From NCBI RefSeq assembly GCF_964340395.1, contig NC_135552.1, positions 1,247,001-1,311,000 on the forward strand: DNA of 64,000 nt, given 5' to 3'. The DNA is from Glandiceps talaboti. Taxonomy: Eukaryota > Hemichordata > Enteropneusta > Spengelidae. Position numbers and translations under genes: made by a program. Shown here piece after piece: positions 1-64,000 of this stretch. The notes under the pieces are model-generated. The model searched no databases, was not told the DNA's origin, and worked only from the letters and a program-made list of their open reading frames with translations. The number at the start of each line of letters is the position of its first letter. Position 1 is the first letter of the stretch.

Positions 1-152
1 AAAAATCTTCAGAAATTGTGGTCCATATTTTCACTATTGACACACGGCCAGCAGTCACCATAACTGCATTTTTTTAAATTTACAGATAACGGAGCAAAAG
101 CAATCTAGTTTAGTAGTCAGATTATGAATTATGTAACGTTAAATAACACAGT

Positions 153-1662
153 CCTTCAAATAGTTCCCTCTATAAGGCTCTATGCTATAGTGATAGTAAG
201 TCTTCAAATAGTTCCCTCTATAAGGCTCTATGCTATAGTGATAGTAAGTCTTCAAATAGTTCCCTCTATAAGGCTCTATGCTATAGTGATAGTAAGTCTT
301 CAAATAGTTCCCTCTATAAGGCTCTATGCTATAGTGATAGTAAGTCTTCAAATAGTTCCCTCTATAAGGCTCTATGCTATAGCGATAGTAAGTCTTCAAA
401 TAGTTCCCTCTATGGCTCTATGCTATAGTGATAGTAAGTCTTCAAATAGTTCCCTCTATAAGGCTCTATGCTATAGTGATAGTAAGTCTTCAAATAGTTC
501 CCTCTAAGGCTCTATGCTATAGTGATAGTAAGTCTTCAAATAGTTCCCTCTATAAGGCTCTATGCTATAGTGATAGTAAGTCTTCAAATAGTTCCCTCTA
601 AGGCTCTATGCTATAGCGATAGTAAGTCTTCAAATAGTTCCCTCTATGGCTCTATGCTATAGCGATAGTAAGTCTTCAAATAGTTCCCTCTATAAGGCTC
701 TATGCTATAGCGATAGTAAGTCTTCAAATAGTTCCCTCTAAGGCTCTATGCTATAGCGATAGTAAGTCTTCAAATAGTTCCCTCTATAAGGCTCTATGCT
801 ATAGTGATAGTAAGTCTTCAAATAGTTCCCTCTATAAGGCTCTATGCTATAGTGATAGTAAGTCTTCAAATAGTTCCCTCTATAAGGCTCTATGCTATAG
901 CGATAGTAAGTCTTCAAATAGTTCCCTCTATGGCTCTATGCTATAGTGATAGTAAGTCTTCAAATAGTTCCCTCTATAAGGCTCTATGCTATAGTGATAG
1001 TAAGTCTTCAAATAGTTCCCTCTAAGGCTCTATGCTATAGTGATAGTAAGTCTTCAAATAGTTCCCTCTATAAGGCTCTATGCTATAGTGATAGTAAGTC
1101 TTCAAATAGTTCCCTCTAAGGCTCTATGCTATAGCGATAGTAAGTCTTCAAATAGTTCCCTCTATGGCTCTATGCTATAGCGATAGTAAGTCTTCAAATA
1201 GTTCCCTCTATAAGGCTCTATGCTATAGCGATAGTAAGTCTTCAAATAGTTCCCTCTAAGGCTCTATGCTATAGCGATAGTAAGTCTTCAAATAGTTCCC
1301 TCTATGGCTCTATGCTATAGCGATAGTAAGTCTTCAAATAGTTCCCTCTAAGGCTCTATGCTATAGTGATAGTAAGTCTTCAAATAGTTCCCTCTAAGGC
1401 TCTATGCTATAGTGATAGTAAGTCTTCAAATAGTTCCCTCTATGGCTCTATGCTATAGCGATAGTAAGTCTTCAAATAGTTCCCTCTATGGCTCTATGCT
1501 ATAGTGAAAGTAAGTCTTCAAATAGTTCCCTCTATGGCTCTATGCTATAGCGATAGTAAGTCTTCAAATAGTTCCCTCTATGGCTCTATGCTATAGCGAT
1601 AGTAAGTCTTCAAATAGTTCCCTCTATAAGGCTCTATGCTATAGTGATAGTAAGTCTTCAAA
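153..1662. repeat. Minisatellite, 46-48 bp unit, about 32 copies
   Basis: Units start TCTTCAAATAGTTCCCTCTA and end GCTATAGTGATAGTAAG. Three junction forms alternate: TATAAGG (48 bp), TATGG and TAAGG (46 bp). A T/C variant in ATAGYGATAG is mixed through the array. The two-base indels break any reading frame, so short open frames on both strands are by-products. Confidence 0.97.
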
Positions 1663-2553
1663 CATCCATAAATCCATGCAGACTTTGCTCCGTATTAGAT
1701 ACATCCATGTTTTACGTTACTTTCTGTGTTGCCAAATTTAGCTGATGATGTCATGTCAAAAGCCACGTGGTCTAAAAATCTGAATCTCCATAAATAAATT
1801 TCAATATGCAATTATTTATCCATGACATTTAGAATTTTGATTGGTTAATATAGTTACAAAGACCCAGTGTGACCCCCACTAATGTCTAGTACCAGTATGC
1901 ACTATGTCACCGGCCACAGTCTTATTATTTTGTTTGACTTTCTTGATTCAATATTCAAGTCCATTGTAATGTCTAGTTTGTTTGGGCATAAATTCCAAGT
2001 ATTTTTACTATGATATCACAAATATAGACCAGTTACAGAAAGTAGTAAGTGTCAACAAAATACTGTAACACTGACATTTCGCGGATTTTAGGGACCTTGG
2101 TACTTGGGATTATTCTCAGGATTATTTTATGGTTCATGTTATGCATTACCTAGCCAGTACTATATGGGAAGTAGTACACATGTATTTTATCCCTGGACTC
2201 TGTTTATATCGAAGTGGAATAGGTTGAAACAGATCTTATTTGAGCAGGAAAAATTTTGTCCATATGGGTTACATGTACCATATATACTTTAAAAAAGTCA
2301 TCAGCAGCATAAATAGTATGATCATTGTGTTGTATTTGATCGAAGTCAGCCATTTTAGATAGGGGAGCTGCAATAATTGTTGCGTTTGTTGTGATTTTGA
2401 TGTTTTTATTTCTTCTGTTTCTGTGCTTTTCTGCATATATGCGTTTCTACTTTTTAATTTGAGGGATTGGGGTACCTCAACATTTCTTGAAGGCTCCATA
2501 ATTAATGTCGGAGTTAGGAAATGTCCAATCTTTTGACAGGTAAGGCGTTAAGC
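1663..2553. other. Non-repetitive AT-rich DNA, no gene seen
   Basis: No exon with splice sites and coding character, and no recognised element. It would be intron of the TRANK1-like gene if the missing 5' exons lie further left. Confidence 0.5.
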
Positions 2554-2969
2554 TGGGTCCATCGTTTCAATGGAATATTACACCAGGGTCCATCGTTTCA
2601 ATGGAATATTACACCAGGGTCCATCGTTTCAATGGAATATTACACCAGGGTCCATCATTTCAATGGAATATTACACCAGGGTCCATCGTTTCAATGGAAT
2701 GTTATGCCAGGTCCATCGTTTCAATGGAATGTTATGCCAGGTCCATCGTTTCAATGGAATGTTATGCCAGGTCCATCGTTTCAATGGAATGTTATGCCAG
2801 GTCCATCGTTTCAATGGAATGTTATGCCAGGTCCATCGTTTCAATGGAATGTTATGCCAGGTCCATGGCATCCTTTCAATGGAATTGTACGCCGGGTCCA
2901 TTGTTTCAATGGAATTGTACGCCGGGTCCATTGTTTCAATGGAATGTTACGCCAGGTCCATTGTTTCAA
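2554..2969. repeat. Minisatellite, 30-31 bp unit, about 14 copies in three subtypes
   Basis: Unit core GGTCCATCGTTTCAATGGAA. Copies are in ordered blocks: five with TATTACACCAG (31 bp), then about six with TGTTATGCCA (30 bp), then TTGTACGCCG types after a hybrid GGCATCC unit. The block order suggests stepwise local expansion. Confidence 0.95.
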
Positions 2970-3464
2970 AAATCAAGTGTGTATAAAGCAGAGTGACTTA
3001 TAACGGAGTATCACATTTAATGATTTAGAGTGGGCCAAATATTCTATGTTTGAAGCCCCTAATTAACACTTTGCTTTAAATTATCTCTTATCTTCTGGGA
3101 GATTATCACACTCATTTATGCTTTAACTAGTATAAAAGAGAGGCTCAGCTCTCTCTCTTCCTTGTTAGTGTAAAGGGTCGTTCTCACTAGAGCCTTTTCG
3201 ACGGTGTCGACAACGTTGTTTACATCAATTTATGTCAACACCGTCGGAAAAAACGTGTCAGAACAGTTGACAACGTTGCTACAACGGCGGAGATTAACGC
3301 CGGCGTAAACAGCTGGACCTGCAACGGTGCGCAGACGCAAATTCCTCCAAACCTAGCGTGTGAACGCTTTGACTTTACTTACTTAGGTTTACTTAGGTTG
3401 TATACTGGGCGTATGCCTATTGTATTGACGACGGCGTAAACGCTCTCTCGCGACGACATTCGTC

Positions 3465-3471
3465 TATATAA
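3465..3471 (+). promoter_or_regulatory. TATA box of Harbinger-like element
   Basis: TATATAA lies 60 bases before the ATG at 3531, inside the transposon and after its left terminal repeat, where a transposase promoter is expected. Confidence 0.4.
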
Positions 3472-3530
3472 CCACCTCTGACCTTTACTTCTGATCAGTG
3501 TTCACAAGGCCAACGACTGATACAGATGGG

Positions 3531-3734
3531 ATGGCAGAACAACATGCGACTCCTATCATTATCATATACGCTCTATTCACTGGCGTTAAAGCATTGTTCA
3601 GAAAGCCAAACAGCATGAACATGAAACGCATGGTTGATCGCCTACGGCGTCGTTCCATTAGTGACCAAAGGAAGCAACTCTTGTTCAAGAACATGATCCA
3701 GAAGTCGACGACTAAAGCGTTGGACACGTCTTGA
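3531..3734 (+). pseudogene. Possible truncated Harbinger-type ORF, 67 residues
   Basis: ATG at 3531 after the TATA box, TGA at 3732. The product starts MAEQHATPIIIIYALF and goes to a basic stretch (MKRMVDRLRRRSISDQRK). A hydrophobic start followed by an Arg-rich segment resembles the N-terminus of Harbinger transposases, but no catalytic DDE region follows. I cannot confirm family membership. Confidence 0.3.
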
Positions 3735-4504
3735 TCGCATATGAAGGTGAAGCAACAAGATGCACGCTGCTGTCAATGGAATCAAACGAGGCAATGCTAT
3801 TTTTCTTGAAAAATGACAGTCAGAAACTTTGCCGACATACACGAAGAGAGATGCATGTTGTTCTCAAAATGTATGGCCAAGTAACCCACCTAGTCAGGGA
3901 GTGATGTACAATAAATGAATCACAAAAATAACCTCTTGAATGCTGCGAAAACATGGTTTTATTATTCACCAATACCTAAACAGAAGTTCCTGAATTCAAG
4001 AGATTTTTTTTCCGTTGTTGGGTCATATCACAACTATAAATGATGGTACGTGACGAACGCACATGTCAACCAATTTCTTGCGACTAGGATGATAAGCGTA
4101 CAGCCCAAGCAAGGCATTACACTTATTATTTGTAGACATTACCTCATTTAATACTTGTACCTGCAACTCTCGGTTTTTAAAACGTCCGGATCCGACATAG
4201 CTTTACGTTTTAGGATTACCTAATTCCAAATTCTAGACGGGTTAGCTGTTTAGACATGAGGAGATTTATCGTACCCAAATATAAACAACACTGCATGCCA
4301 CTACGTTGGTAACGCCATGTGATCTTTTCAACGAAAGTTAACGAAGTGGGTGCGTGATAAGAGCCGATCGTTCAATCGTAGTGGCAACTTTTAAAGGACT
4401 TTCACGATAATTGATTTGAATAGACTATTTGGAGAGGACGTTGCCAAAATCCACCTACGCGAAGGTTCTAAGTTAGGCCAGGTTGGGGTATAACTAGTCT
4501 ATCA

Positions 4505-4600
4505 GCTAGCCCTCGGATGTTCTTCCGATAACATACGACACACAGCCGAACAACGCTATCGAGGATGGAACATCCGAGGTCTAGCGAATATCATCAGGAT
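4505..4600. repeat. Internal inverted repeat in Harbinger-like element (first)
   Basis: CTAGCCCTCGGATGTTC near 4507 is mirrored by GGAACATCCGAGGTCTAG near 4566-4583, with ATAACA/GCTATCG in the loop, giving a stem of about 16 pairs. Confidence 0.55.
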
Positions 4601-4937
4601 ATATATAACTGCCAATCAGAGAACCATATTAGCGACAAGCATAAACAGAGGACAATAGCTAAATTTTCATGCATATTCATCTTAAGGAGGGGCTTGTATA
4701 AATAACCACCAATGCGTTAACTGAAATGTGTGAATGACAACGTCTACACACTCATCAAACTCACAATTACCATAAACCGATAAGCCATAGTAATGACGTA
4801 AATGTGTTTGTCAACACTTGCATGCAGAGATTCCCCGAGGTCATAGGTTATTGAATATATTAAAGTATATATATGCATAGATGGCCCAACCCACCGCTCA
4901 ATGTAATCTCAATGGAATGTCCGGTCTGAAAATGACA

Positions 4938-5025
4938 TTCGCTAGACTGTTCGGGCAGGCCCTCACATGCGAACTTCGTTCGCTTATAGTTATAGCATCG
5001 AAAGAAAGCCCGAACGTCTAGCAGC
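4938..5025. repeat. Internal inverted repeat in Harbinger-like element (second)
   Basis: CGCTAGACTGTTCGGGC and GCCCGAACGTCTAGCAG form a near-perfect stem around a 50-60 base loop that includes a GCGAACTTCGTTCGC palindrome. Confidence 0.55.
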
Positions 5026-6299
5026 AAGACTAGGGTATAACGTGAAACTAATACGAATGTAAATCCGGAAATTGCCGATGAGATGTCACATGTTTGTCGT
5101 GACCTCTAAACTTGGACTAAATTATCGTAGATAGCGTGATATTGCGAACATTTATTTCGGCACTAGTAACAGGTTGATCGTTCGACTGATGTTGATTCAA
5201 TCCTTCTATTAACGTGAAAATGAAAAGTTCAATCGCCTGAAATAATTATACAGTTACTGTAATAGTTTTGTGATTCCAAACAGATTTATAGATGTTTTCA
5301 CGTGATATTTTGAAACATGCACCTGAAAGCAGCCGCCGCGTCAACGTGTTCATCACTGTCATGGTGCAATGTCAGTCAAAATCAACTCGTATAAATTACG
5401 AAATGTGCGAATATAAACGACTCGACAGATACAACTTGAAGGCTAAAAAGCATGAGAACTGGTAAATACAATTTCCAGTTGAAACTGTTTTGCAGAGACA
5501 GCAAAATGTTTTACAAGTTGAATTGCAATTAGAGTGTTGTGTTTAGTGATGTCATGGTATATGATATAAACATACATGTAGGACAGGTCGTTCATTTTCC
5601 CATTTCGCATTAAGACATTTCGTTTTGAGGGGGGAGGGGGGTTTAAACTAAAACGAAGAAATTATGTTTCCTGTGCGTCAGTTTTAAAATGACACGACCC
5701 CTTACATGCTGCACATCCGCCATTCTTGTTTACCATGCGTTGTAACATATACATATATTGATCCATAGAGGGCGCGTTACGCCGGCGATTCTCCCAAAAC
5801 AACGACCTAAATGACTGCGTGTGGAAGCCAGTACAGATTAAGAGTTAATCCGTCGGTGTTTACCGATCAAACAACGTTGCATTTCGACAATGTCGTTGCA
5901 CTAGTGAGAACATGGCTTAAGTTTCAGTGTTCGTCCGGTGTGATAATCTCCCAGTAGATAAGAGTTAAAGCAAATTTTTGTGGTAACTAAACCCTGCTAA
6001 TTATGAGATTAGGGGTGTTTTGGTTTAAAAGTAGCCAGGGAAAGAAGAAAAAAAGTTTTATATCACCACAAAAATCAATGAGTCAAGTGATCTATATCAC
6101 ACACAAAATAAGTTTCATTTCACCACAAAAATTAATCATACAAACGAAGAATCTTTCAACCAAATAAAAATCAATAAATCTATTGATCGATCGATCAATT
6201 ACGTGCTCGCTGCTCCCTATGTTCAAACATAAATATATAGAAATTTCCTGAATTTTTTCTATGTGTCATGTGTATGGTAAGCATTGCAGGGTGTGCTTG

Positions 6300-6710
6300 C
6301 AGATTTTTACAGGAAACAGAGGTTGCTAGAGGAGTCCAAATTCTCAAAGATGGTGCCACTGTAAAGATAGTTGCACATCTGTTTTATGTGTCTATAAGTG
6401 TAATCACTCAAATGTCGACAAGGTACAGACAGACTTGTGGGTACTCAAGAAGGATGAGAGCAGATTCCATATGTCCCACTACTGACAGACAAGTGAGAGG
6501 ATGGAGTCCAGGGGAATGATACACTAACAGTAAAATTGTCGAGTATGGCAATGGAGGCTTTCTCGTGACAAGGGGCTCTGTCTATTGAGGGCCACACAGA
6601 GCTGCATGTCATTGAAAGAGGTACCTTGGTGATGCTGAGATACAAAGATAGACAGACGAGGTACAGGGTAGAAATTAACAAGAGGCCATACACGTCCGAC
6701 ATTACTGACT
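6300..6710 (+). pseudogene. Tc1/mariner-like transposase remnant
   Basis: At 6310-6510 the frame reads TEVARGVQILKDGATVKIVA followed by YSRRMRADSICPTTDRQVR, the usual helix-turn-helix plus linker of Tc1-type transposases. After a frame break, 6555-6665 reads GHTELHVIERGTLVMLRYKD, like the family's G-R-T-x-LHVI-x-xGTL-x-x-x-RYRD segment in the DDE domain. The middle is deleted and there are stops, so the gene is dead. Confidence 0.72.
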
Positions 6711-6796
6711 TGGACTTAAAATGCTTGACAGGTTTACTTTTTTCACACAAACTCAACTGACTTTCTTTTCAGGGATAAGTCTGTGATGTTAACACA

Positions 6797-8010
6797 TTGG
6801 CTTGGACCTCAATCTTTATCATTTTGTGATGGTCATTCATGGCTTGGACCTCAATCTTTATCATTTTGTGATGGTCATTCATGAATGGGACCTCAATCTT
6901 TATCATTTTGTGATGGTCATTCATGGCTTGGACCTCAATCTTTATCATTTTGTGATGGACATTCATGGCTGGGACCTCAATCTTTATCATTTTGTGATGG
7001 TCATTCATGACTGGGACCTCAATCTTTATCATTTTGTGATGGCCATTCATGGCTTGGACCTCAATCTTTATCATTTTGTGATGGTCTTTCATGGCTTGGA
7101 CCTCAATCTTTATCATTTTGTGATGGTCATTCATGGCTTGGACCTCAATCTTTATCATTTTGTGATGGTCATTTATGGCTGGGACCTCAATCATTTTGTG
7201 ATGGTCATTCATGGCTGGGACCTCAATCTTTATCATTTTGTGATGGTCATTCATGGCTGGGACCTCAATCTTTATCATTTTGTGATGGTCATTTATGGCT
7301 GGGACCTCAATCTTTATCATTTTGTGATGGTCATTCATGGCTGGGACCTCAATCTTTATCATTTTGTGATGGTCATTCATGGCTTGGACCTCAATCTTTA
7401 TCATTTTGTGATGGTCATTCATGGCTGGGACCTCAATCTTTATTATTTTGTGATGGTCATTTATGGCTGGGACCTCAATCTTTATCATTTTGTGATGGTC
7501 ATTTATGGCTGGGACCTCAATCTTTATCATTTTGTGATGGTCATTCATGGCTGGGACCTCAATCTTTATCATTTTGTGATGGTCATTCATGGCTTGGACT
7601 TCAATCTTTATTATTTTGTGATGGTCATTCATGGCTGGGACCTCAATCTTTATCATTTTGTGATGGTCATTCATGGCTTGGACCTCAATCTTTATCATTT
7701 TGTGATGGTCATTCATGGCTTGGACCTCAATTTTTATCATTTTGTGATGGTCATTCATGGCTGGGACCTCAATCTTTATCATTTTGTGATGGTCATTCAT
7801 GGCTTGGACTTCAATCTTTATCATTTTGTGATGGTCATTCATGGCTTGGACCTCAATCTTTATCATTTTGTGATGGTCATTCATGGCTTGGACTTCAATC
7901 TTTATCATTTTGTGATGGTCATTCATGGCTGGGACCTCAATCTTTATCATTTTGTGATGGTCATTCATGGCTTGGACCTCAATCTTTATCATTTTGTGAT
8001 GGTCATTCAT
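6797..8010. repeat. Minisatellite, 42 bp unit, about 29 copies, ending 205 bases before exon 1
   Basis: Unit core GACCTCAATCTTTATCATTT then TGTGATGGTCATTCATGGCT. Because 42 is divisible by three and the unit lacks stops in one frame on each strand, 455- and 413-codon frames run through it on opposite strands. One unit near 7185 lacks six bases. Variation is TTGG/TGGG, TTCAAT/CTCAAT and a few private changes. Confidence 0.97.
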
Positions 8011-8214
8011 GCACTTAATTCATGGACATGTTGCTGTGACTTTTACCATGTGTTGCACAAATATTCCTGTTACAATGAAAAAAATACACTTCTCCATGAA
8101 AGTGTGCTTAATTCAATTGAACAGTGCTTATACAAAATAATGAAAATAGTGAAAAGTTACTTTTGTTAATAATACTTAAATTATCTTTGATTTGTTTACT
8201 GCTTTTTATTTTAG

Positions 8215-60649
<52,435 letters not shown>

Positions 60650-60765
60650 AGTGTTAGATAATTTCCTTGAGAGAGTAACCACAAGTACTAGAAACAACGT
60701 TACCTCAATGGCACCAAATTCATTTACATAATAAAGTTTCAATAAACGTCAAGTTCAAAGCCGTC
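60650..60765 (+). promoter_or_regulatory. TRANK1-like 3' UTR with two polyadenylation signals
   Basis: AATAAA occurs at 60730-60735 and 60741-60746, 81 and 92 bases after the stop, which fits a short 3' UTR ending near 60760. The exact cleavage site cannot be read. Confidence 0.75.
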
Positions 60766-60864
60766 ATTTAGAGATCCGCAGACTAAGATTGAGTGCTGAA
60801 AGGCGCAAACATGTTCTGATATAGCAAGGGTGGGCAACAGGCATTTTTTTTGGGGGGGGACTGT

Positions 60865-60985
60865 TACAATCTATCCATAATATGCCATTTCTTAGACATA
60901 CAATATCAGATTTCTTTTGAACCTGACACAAAAAAGGTGCTATATCATATGAGACATATACACGTTACTTTGTTTTTGGACAAAA
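60865..60985. mobile_element. Dispersed family D fragment after the gene
   Basis: CATAATATGCCATTTCTTAG and GATTTCTTTTGAACCTGACA as in the 30250 and 51395 copies. It lies directly before the 35-bp array. Confidence 0.62.
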
Positions 60986-63783
60986 AGTTAAGTGATAATG
61001 CATATTACAAGGATAACAACAGTTAAGTGATAATGCATATTACAAGGATAACAACAGTTAAGTGATAATGCATATTACAAGGATAACAACAGTTAAGTGA
61101 TAATGCATATTACAAGGATAACAACAGTTAAGTGATAATGCATATTACAAGGATAACAACAGTTAAGTGATAATGCATACTACAAGGATAACAACAGTTA
61201 AGTGATAATGCATATTACAAGGATAACAACAGTTAAGTGATAATGCATACTACAAGGATAACAACAGTTAAGTGATAATGCATATTACAAGGATAACAAC
61301 AGTTAAGTGATAATGCATACTACATGGATAACAACAGTTAAGTGATAATGCATACTACAAGGATAACAACAGTTAAGTGATAATGCATATTACAAGGATA
61401 ACAACAGTTAAGTGATAATGCATACTACAAGGATAACAACAGTTAAGTGATAATGCATATTACAAGGATAACAACAGTTAAGTGATAATGCATACTACAA
61501 GGATAACAACAGTTAAGTGATAATGCATATTACAAGGATAACAACAGTTAAGTGATAATGCATATTACAAGGATAACAACAGTTAAGTGATAATGCATAT
61601 TACAAGGATAACAACAGTTAAGTGATAATGCATATTACAAGGATAACAACAGTTAAGTGATAATACATATTACAAGGATAACAACAGTTAAGTGATAATG
61701 CATATTACAAGGATAACAACAGTTAAGTGATAATACATATTACAAGGATAACAACAGTTAAGTGATAATGCATATTACAAGGATAACAACAGTTAAGTGA
61801 TAATACATATTACAAGGATAACAACAGTTAAGTGATAATACATATTACAAGGATAACAACAGTTAAGTGATAATGCATACTACAAGGATAACAACAGTTA
61901 AGTGATAATGCATATTACAAGGATAACAACAGTTAAGTGATAATGCACATTACAAGGATAACAACAGTTAAGTGATAATACATATTACAAGGATAACAAC
62001 AGTTAAGTGATAATACATATTACAAGGATAACAACAGTTAAGTGATAATGCACATTACAAGGATAACAACAGTTAAGTGATAATGCACATTACAAGGATA
62101 ACAACAGTTAAGTGATAATGCACATTACAAGGATAACAACAGTTAAGTGATAATGCATATTACAAGGATAACAACAGTTAAGTGATAATGCATATTACAA
62201 GGATAACGACAGTTAAGTGATAATGCATATTACAAGGATAACAACAGTTAAGTGATAATGCATATTACAAGGATAACAACAGTTAAGTGATAATGCATAT
62301 TACAAGGATAACAACAGTTAAGTGATAATGCATATTACAAGGATAACAACAGTTAAGTGATAATGCATATTACAAGGATAACAACAGTTAAGTGATAATG
62401 CATACTACAAGGATAACAGTTAAGTGATAATGCATATTACAAGGATAACGACAGTTAAGTGATAATGCATACTACAAGGATAACGACAGTTAAGTGATAA
62501 TGCATACTACAAGGATAACAACAGTTAAGTGATAATGCATATTACAAGGATAACAACAGTTAAGTGATAATGCATACTACAAGGATAACAACAGTTAAGT
62601 GATAATGCATATTACAAGGATAACAACAGTTAAGTGATAATGCATACTACAAGGATAACAACAGTTAAGTGATAATGCATACTACAAGGATAACAACAGT
62701 TAAGTGATAATGCACATTACAAGGATAACAACAGTTAAGTGATAATGCATATTACAAGGATAACAACAGTTAAGTGATAATGCACATTACAAGGATAACA
62801 ACAGTTAAGTGATAATGCACATTACAAGGATAACAACAGTTAAGTGATAATGCATATTACAAGGATAACAACAGTTAAGTGATAATGCATATTACAAGGA
62901 TAACGACAGTTAAGTGATAATGCATACTACAAGGATAACAACAGTTAAGTGACAATGCATACTACAAGGATAACAACAGTTAAGTGATAATGCATATTAC
63001 AAGGATAACAACAGTTAAGTGATAATGCACATTACAAGGATAACAACAGTTAAGTGATAATGCACATTACAAGGATAACAACAGTTAAGTGATAATGCAT
63101 ATTACAAGGATAACAACAGTTAAGTGATAATGCATATTACAAGGATAACAACAGTTAAGTGATAATGCATATTACAAGGATAACAACAGTTAAGTGATAA
63201 TGCATATTACAAGGATAACAACAGTTAAGTGATAATGCATATTACAAGGATAACAACAGTTAAGTGATAATGCATATTACAAGGATAACAACAGTTAAGT
63301 GATAATGCATATTACAAGGATAACAACAGTTAAGTGATAATGCATATTACAAGGATAACAACAGTTAAGTGATAATACATATTACAAGGATAACAACAGT
63401 TAAGTGATAATACATATTACAAGGATAACAACAGTTAAGTGATAATGCATATTACAAGGATAACAACAGTTAAGTGATAATACATATTACAAGGATAACA
63501 ACAGTTAAGTGATAATACACATTACAAGGATAACAACAGTTAAGTGATAATGCATATTACAAGGATAACAACAGTTAAGTGATAATGCATATTACAAGGA
63601 TAACAACAGTTAAGTGATAATGCATATTACAAGGATAACAACAGTTAAGTGATAATGCATACTACAAGGATAACAACAGTTAAGTGATAATGCATATTAC
63701 AAGGATAACAACAGTTAAGTGATGATGCATACTACAAGGATAACAACAGTTAAGTGATAATGCATATTACAAGGATAACAACA
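60985..63783. repeat. Giant minisatellite, 35 bp unit, about 80 copies, derived from family A
   Basis: Unit core ACAGTTAAGTGATAATGCAT then ATTACAAGGATAACA. Variants are CATATT/CATACT/CACATT, TGCAT/TACAT and AACAAC/AACGAC. One unit near 62415 lacks six bases. The right edge runs straight into family A tail sequence, and single-copy family A reads CAACAGTGAAATGACGATGC, ATATTACAAAGATAA at 32761. Confidence 0.97.
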
Positions 63784-64000
63784 GAGACAGAGGGGTAAGT
63801 GAATGAAGAATAAGAATATGTATGCCAGTATGCCTAGCAACAAGACCACACCCATAGCAATATCCAAATGGTTGTGTATATTGCAAAGATGAAAAGTGGG
63901 AAGGGTAGGCAAGTTAATAAAGATTCAAAAAATGTATTTAAATATGCCTAGCAACAAGACCACGCCCATAGCAATAGCCAAATGATGGTGTAAAACAGAA
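63784..64000. mobile_element. Dispersed family A tail, continues past the window
   Basis: Two tail units: CCTAGCAACAAGACCACACC, CATAGCAATATCC and CCTAGCAACAAGACCACGCC, CATAGCAATAGCC. Confidence 0.8.

Larger units (their letters stand above)
3174..5917. mobile_element. PIF/Harbinger-like DNA transposon, about 2.74 kb
   Basis: Ends are related inverted repeats: left AGGGTCGTTCTCACTAGAGC, right (reversed) AGCCATGTTCTCACTAGTGC, with further matching blocks (TCGACAACGTTGTTTAC against GCAACGTTGTTTGATCGG, and CACCGTCGG against CACCGACGG). TAA lies on both sides (3171-3173 and 5918-5920), the three-base target duplication typical of PIF/Harbinger. No complete transposase is visible, so the copy looks defective or non-autonomous. 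The terminal repeats are long and degenerate (about 70-80 bases). Confidence 0.72.
3056..6015. mobile_element. Outer short inverted-repeat (MITE-like) element, split by the inner transposon
   Basis: The left arm 3056-3112 (CCCCTAATT ... CTGGGAGATTATCACAC) is mirrored by the right arm at about 5937-6015 (GTGTGATAATCTCCCAG ... ATTAGGGG). Removing the inner element (3174-5917 plus one TAA) leaves a short element of about 210-220 bases with the two arms. The right arm has about 30 extra bases. I see no clear target duplication for this outer element. Confidence 0.7.

Noticed and set aside
6769-8169. Overlapping 455- and 413-codon frames
   Set aside because: Both are by-products of a 42-bp array without stops in one frame per strand.
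60985-63783. CRISPR-like or iteron array
   Set aside because: Units are head-to-tail with no unique spacers, and the sequence is plainly animal with intron and LINE context.

Overview
The window is animal nuclear DNA, with spliced exons on GT-AG boundaries, non-LTR retrotransposons, DNA transposons, long microsatellites and one 100-base N gap. It is AT-rich and looks like a scaffold from an invertebrate, perhaps a marine deuterostome; that placement is a guess from gene content and repeat style.

One host gene is clear. A TRANK1-like gene (TPR and ankyrin repeat-containing protein 1, UvrD-like superfamily 1 helicase) runs left to right. Thirteen exons from 8215 to 60649 join without a phase conflict and encode about 1,706 residues: the helicase C-terminal half (motifs V and VI), a long alpha-helical TPR-like region, a CCCH-like cysteine/histidine cluster, an IQ-like segment, a CxxC knuckle, a Ser/Pro-rich repeat insert and a basic C-terminus, followed by two AATAAA signals. 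The N-terminal part (ankyrin/TPR region and Walker A half of the helicase) must lie left of the window.

The introns are dominated by repeats. Eleven minisatellite arrays occupy about 19 kb, near 30% of the window: 46-48 bp (153-1662), 30-31 bp (2554-2969), 42 bp (6797-8010), 54 bp (9575-14345), 35 bp (17615-18018), 55 bp (18057-18325), 39 bp (21574-22007), 49 bp (24870-26025), about 18 bp (33040-33560), 13 bp (34893-40703) and 35 bp (60985-63783). Transposable elements include a Harbinger-like element nested in a small inverted-repeat element (3056-6015), a broken Tc1/mariner transposase (6300-6700), minus-strand LINE remnants at 9085-9615, 14371-16300 and 30950-32195, a plus-strand LINE split by the 13-bp array (34441-42340), and a large dispersed family with a hairpin head, a central microsatellite and internally repeated tail.

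The most interesting pattern is that several arrays can be traced to a single-copy parent in the same window. The 54-bp array expands a piece of a LINE reverse-transcriptase gene, the 35-bp array at 61-63.8 kb expands a piece of the dispersed family, and the 39-bp array expands a segment whose unexpanded relatives lie nearby. The 13-bp array sits inside a LINE reading frame and carries a higher-order repeat of about 1.7 kb. I found no tRNA or rRNA gene, CRISPR array or bacterial-type gene cluster.
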